Source of the DNA: an uncultured bacterium
Lineage (GTDB): Bacteria > Bacillota_I > Bacilli_A > RF39 > UBA660
DNA: 9,283 bases
Direction: 5' to 3'
NCBI GenBank assembly: GCA_905215145.1
Contig: CAJMOW010000045.1
Location: 1-9,283 of the forward strand
A model generated the notes under the pieces. That model saw only the letters and a program-made list of their open reading frames with translations, was not told where the DNA came from and searched no databases. Numbering within the stretch: position 1 is the first letter of the stretch; each line of letters starts with the position of its first letter. The position numbers were made by a program, and so were the translations under genes. Below, in pieces: positions 7,399 to 9,283 of this stretch.

Positions 7399-7939
7399 TA
7401 ACTCATCACCGTCCCTAGTGTAGTTGTTTGTCCACCATTTAAGAAATTATCAAGTATAATTCTTAAATCATCATTACTTGTTTGTTTAGACATTAATCCT
7501 GCATTAGCAAAATAAGAAATCAAATTTTTAATTCTTTTTTGTATTATTTCAGTATCTTTATGTTTAAATAATAGATAATATTCTGTATCAACAACGTTGT
7601 TAGTAACAAACATATTAGCTTTATTTATATCACTAATAATTAATTGTCTTTTTTTAACATCTGAAGTTGAATTATATAGAAGTTGTAATTGAGATAAAAG
7701 TTTATATCAACTGGTCTATCTGCAACTACAATCCAGAATTCATAATCTATCATATTATAAACATCTTTTAAATTATTAATTACCATATCTTGCATTTCTT
7801 GTTCCATTATAAAGATATTTCTTGGTTCTATTTTTACACCTGTAACTCTTTCTTTATTATTAAGAATAATTTCACCATTTACAATATCTCTAACAGGAAT
7901 ATCATCTGCAGTATATTTACTTTTTATTGTTTTCGCCAT
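7398..7939 (-). pseudogene. TraC-like VirB4-partner protein, interrupted by a one-base frameshift
   Basis: Translation from ATG 7939 (MAKTIKSKYTADDIPVRDIV) keeps to plausible protein up to about residue 81 (RPVDINF), then drifts into YLNYNFYIIQ and stops at 7640. The downstream part is open in another frame and reads QLQLLYNSTSDVKKRQL, then SDINKANMFVTNNVVDTEYY, continuing to GGQTTTLGTVMS and a stop at 7398. Restoring one T in the TTTT run on the minus strand (A-run 7696-7699) joins the halves as INFLSQLQLLYN and gives a continuous 180-residue protein. That sequence fits the TraC-like protein encoded just before CD1110-type VirB4 proteins, probably acting with it at the membrane. The start overlaps the PrgI-like gene by 23 bases and the stop overlaps virB4 by one. 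It may be a true mutation or a homopolymer base-calling error. The downstream half has no ribosome binding site of its own at ATG 7613. Confidence 0.85.
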
Positions 7940-8237
7940 CGTTTACACACCAACCTTTCCAAACGAATTTTTGTCTTGTTGTATAAAATTCTATTAATGA
8001 TTTAATCATTGTAAGAACATTGTGATAATTTGGTATTGGGAATACCAGAAAGCTACACACTAATCCAGGAATTAGTGTTATTATTGCTGCTACCATATTT
8101 TCAACAGGTAATATTAATAACAGTAGTAGCGTAGCTGATATTCCACAAGAAAATAATATTAAATCAAATTTATTAAATAAACCAAATATTAACATTGATT
8201 TTTTTGAATTAGCTGGTATTAAAAAATTATTATTCAT
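7917..8237 (-). CDS. small PrgI/VirB3-like membrane protein of the conjugation channel
   Basis: The 106-residue product has two closely spaced hydrophobic helices (about 25-44 and 47-68) followed by IPNYHNVLTMIKSLIEFY and VWKGWC near the C-terminus. Two helices plus a short soluble tail is the usual build of PrgI/VirB3-type subunits, which sit beside VirB4 in the membrane and in Gram-positive elements are encoded directly before it, as here. ATG 8237 is preceded by AAGGGG at a spacing of about nine bases. The gene starts 15 bases after the VirB6-like stop and overlaps the TraC-like gene by 23 bases, so all are in one operon and probably translationally coupled. Family call rests on size, topology, the tail motif and position; a related small membrane family is possible. 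Confidence 0.75.
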   Translation of the reverse strand: MNNNFLIPANSKKSMLIFGLFNKFDLILFSCGISATLLLLLILPVENMVAAIITLIPGLVCSFLVFPIPNYHNVLTMIKSLIEFYTTRQKFVWKGWCVNDGENNKK

Positions 8238-8252
8238 TTATCTTTTCCCCTT

Positions 8253-9283
8253 TTAATTCTTCTTTTGTTTTGTAGCATTTATGTTATACATGTTGTTGTA
8301 TGATTTTTCTCCAAGGTTTGCAGCAGTATGTGAAGCTTCGGCTTTATCATAGTCATCACTACTTTCAAGTTCATATGCTTTTTCAGCATCTTTTTTAGCT
8401 TGTTTTCTAATAGCAGCAAAATCACTACCTTTGTAAACTTCTTTTTCTTCAAACGCACTGCTCTTATCAGTAGTTTGTTCAACAACTCTTAATTGACTTG
8501 ATATAGCACCATTAGTAATTTCTTTTTCTTTTTCATCTTCAAGCATTTTTACATATACGTCTGCTGCATGTTGACCAGTATTAAATTCTGCATCTTTAGC
8601 TTCATTTAATTTTTTATAATGGTCATCTTCAGCAATTGAAGCATATTGGTTTTCATCATAATCAACTATTTTACCATCTTTGTCCTTTCCCTTGCTTACT
8701 GCTATATAATCATCTCTTACTTTTTTAGCTTCTTCAATTTGTTGGTCTCTTTCTTTCTTTGCTTTTTCCATCGCCTCAGAATCTACCTTAGTTATTGGTT
8801 TTCCGTCAGGGCCAAGAATAGATGAGGTAGTCATACACTCACGTCTTATATCATCATCTGATTTAAAGTGATTTTTTATTTCAGCATCAGTAGTTTCTGT
8901 TGTTATCGATAGTCCATTATTTTTATTGAACTCAGCTAGCTTTCTTTTACTACCCCTATATCTATCAACAGCATCTTGTTTTATATTATTTATATCTACA
9001 TTTTTCAATGCTTCATATTGGTTATGTGCCTTAATGTATGCATCTGAAGCTTTTTTAAATTCTTTCTTCTTGTTATCATCATTCCATTCTCTACTCAAAT
9101 ACGAATTTGGTTTGATTAACATTTCTTTTTTAGCAGCTTCATCAATTGAATCTACTGTTTTTTTAACACTTTGTAAATTGTCAATTTGCATTCTCGTTTT
9201 TTGATAATCAGTAGGTAACCCAATAGCATCTTGTGCTTTTGCCTTTAGAATACCAAAAGCTGTTGCACCATTTTCTTTTCCTA
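8253..9283 (-). CDS. C-terminal part of a VirB6/TrbL-like protein (N-terminal part beyond the right edge)
   Basis: The frame that ends at 8253 stays open through the right edge, giving 342 visible residues. An internal ATG at 9191 is not the start, because the 30 codons before it are open and read as protein (GKENGATAFGILKAKAQDAIGL and onward). The visible part has no membrane helix. It is highly charged, rich in Lys, Glu, Asp and Ala, and largely helical or coiled-coil in character (for example EAKKVRDDYIAV and EKEVYKGSDFAAIRKQAKKD). TrbL/VirB6-type polytopic channel proteins often carry a long soluble charged tail, and this gene occupies their usual place just before the PrgI-like and VirB4 genes. 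The identity is therefore an inference from position and tail character. The membrane part needed to confirm it is outside the window. Confidence 0.65.
   Translation of the reverse strand, partial: GKENGATAFGILKAKAQDAIGLPTDYQKTRMQIDNLQSVKKTVDSIDEAAKKEMLIKPNSYLSREWNDDNKKKEFKKASDAYIKAHNQYEALKNVDINNIKQDAVDRYRGSKRKLAEFNKNNGLSITTETTDAEIKNHFKSDDDIRRECMTTSSILGPDGKPITKVDSEAMEKAKKERDQQIEEAKKVRDDYIAVSKGKDKDGKIVDYDENQYASIAEDDHYKKLNEAKDAEFNTGQHAADVYVKMLEDEKEKEITNGAISSQLRVVEQTTDKSSAFEEKEVYKGSDFAAIRKQAKKDAEKAYELESSDDYDKAEASHTAANLGEKSYNNMYNINATKQKKN

Noticed and set aside
7398..7613. A separate small gene of 71 codons ahead of virB4
   Set aside because: ATG 7613 has no ribosome binding site, and the sequence before it continues in frame as protein (SDINKAN); it is the downstream half of the frameshifted TraC-like gene.
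7685..7705. Programmed -1 frameshifting in the TraC-like gene
   Set aside because: No X-XXY-YYZ slippery heptamer is present in the zero frame around the switch point and the T-run is only four bases, too short for usual transcriptional slippage; a lost base explains it better.
1..9283. CRISPR array, tRNA or rRNA genes, insertion sequence ends, or an attachment site
   Set aside because: Reading both strands I saw no regularly spaced repeats, no cloverleaf or rRNA sequence, no transposase and no integrase with flanking repeats.

Overview
The window is very AT-rich, and every gene that can be supported lies on the minus strand. The genes are packed with overlaps or gaps of only a few bases, with strong AGGTGA or GGAGG ribosome binding sites and one TTG start. 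Tryptophan is TGG throughout the long frames and TGA acts as a stop, so the standard bacterial code applies rather than the Mycoplasma code. Lipobox lipoproteins, a Gram-positive style CHAP cell-wall hydrolase and a VirB4 of the clostridial CD1110 type together point to a low-GC Bacillota host (Clostridia, or a Bacilli/RF39-like gut lineage). The species cannot be told from this sequence.

The window is the core of a Gram-positive type IV secretion/conjugation module, most likely part of an integrative conjugative element. In transcription order (right to left) it holds: the C-terminal part of a VirB6/TrbL-like protein (8253-9283, open at the right edge); a small two-helix PrgI/VirB3-like membrane protein (7917-8237); a TraC-like protein that goes with VirB4 but carries a frameshift here (7398-7939); the VirB4/TraE ATPase (5614-7398); a membrane-anchored CHAP hydrolase in the VirB1-like role (3215-5590); a lipoprotein with a C-terminal membrane anchor (2538-3212); and the VirD4 coupling ATPase (432-2471). 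A hairpin with a T-tract just after virD4 (391-424) probably ends the operon. Directly next to it an extended -10 promoter (381-391) drives a separate secreted protein of unknown function, which runs off the left edge (1-358).

How the parts fit: VirD4 should receive the relaxase-DNA substrate and pass it to the channel. VirB4 and the TraC-like protein are its energising partners. The PrgI-like and VirB6-like proteins make up membrane parts of the channel, and the CHAP protein opens the peptidoglycan. The relaxase, integrase and attachment sites are not in this window.

The main points for a second look are: the one-base frameshift in the TraC-like gene, which looks like loss of one base from a T-run; a possible degenerate SpoIID/LytB-like domain in the CHAP protein; paired cysteines in all three exported proteins; an unexplained bitopic lipoprotein between the hydrolase and the coupling protein; and a hairpin with a possible promoter in front of virD4. 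There is no gene-free stretch longer than 300 bases. The longest gap is 73 bases (359-431).
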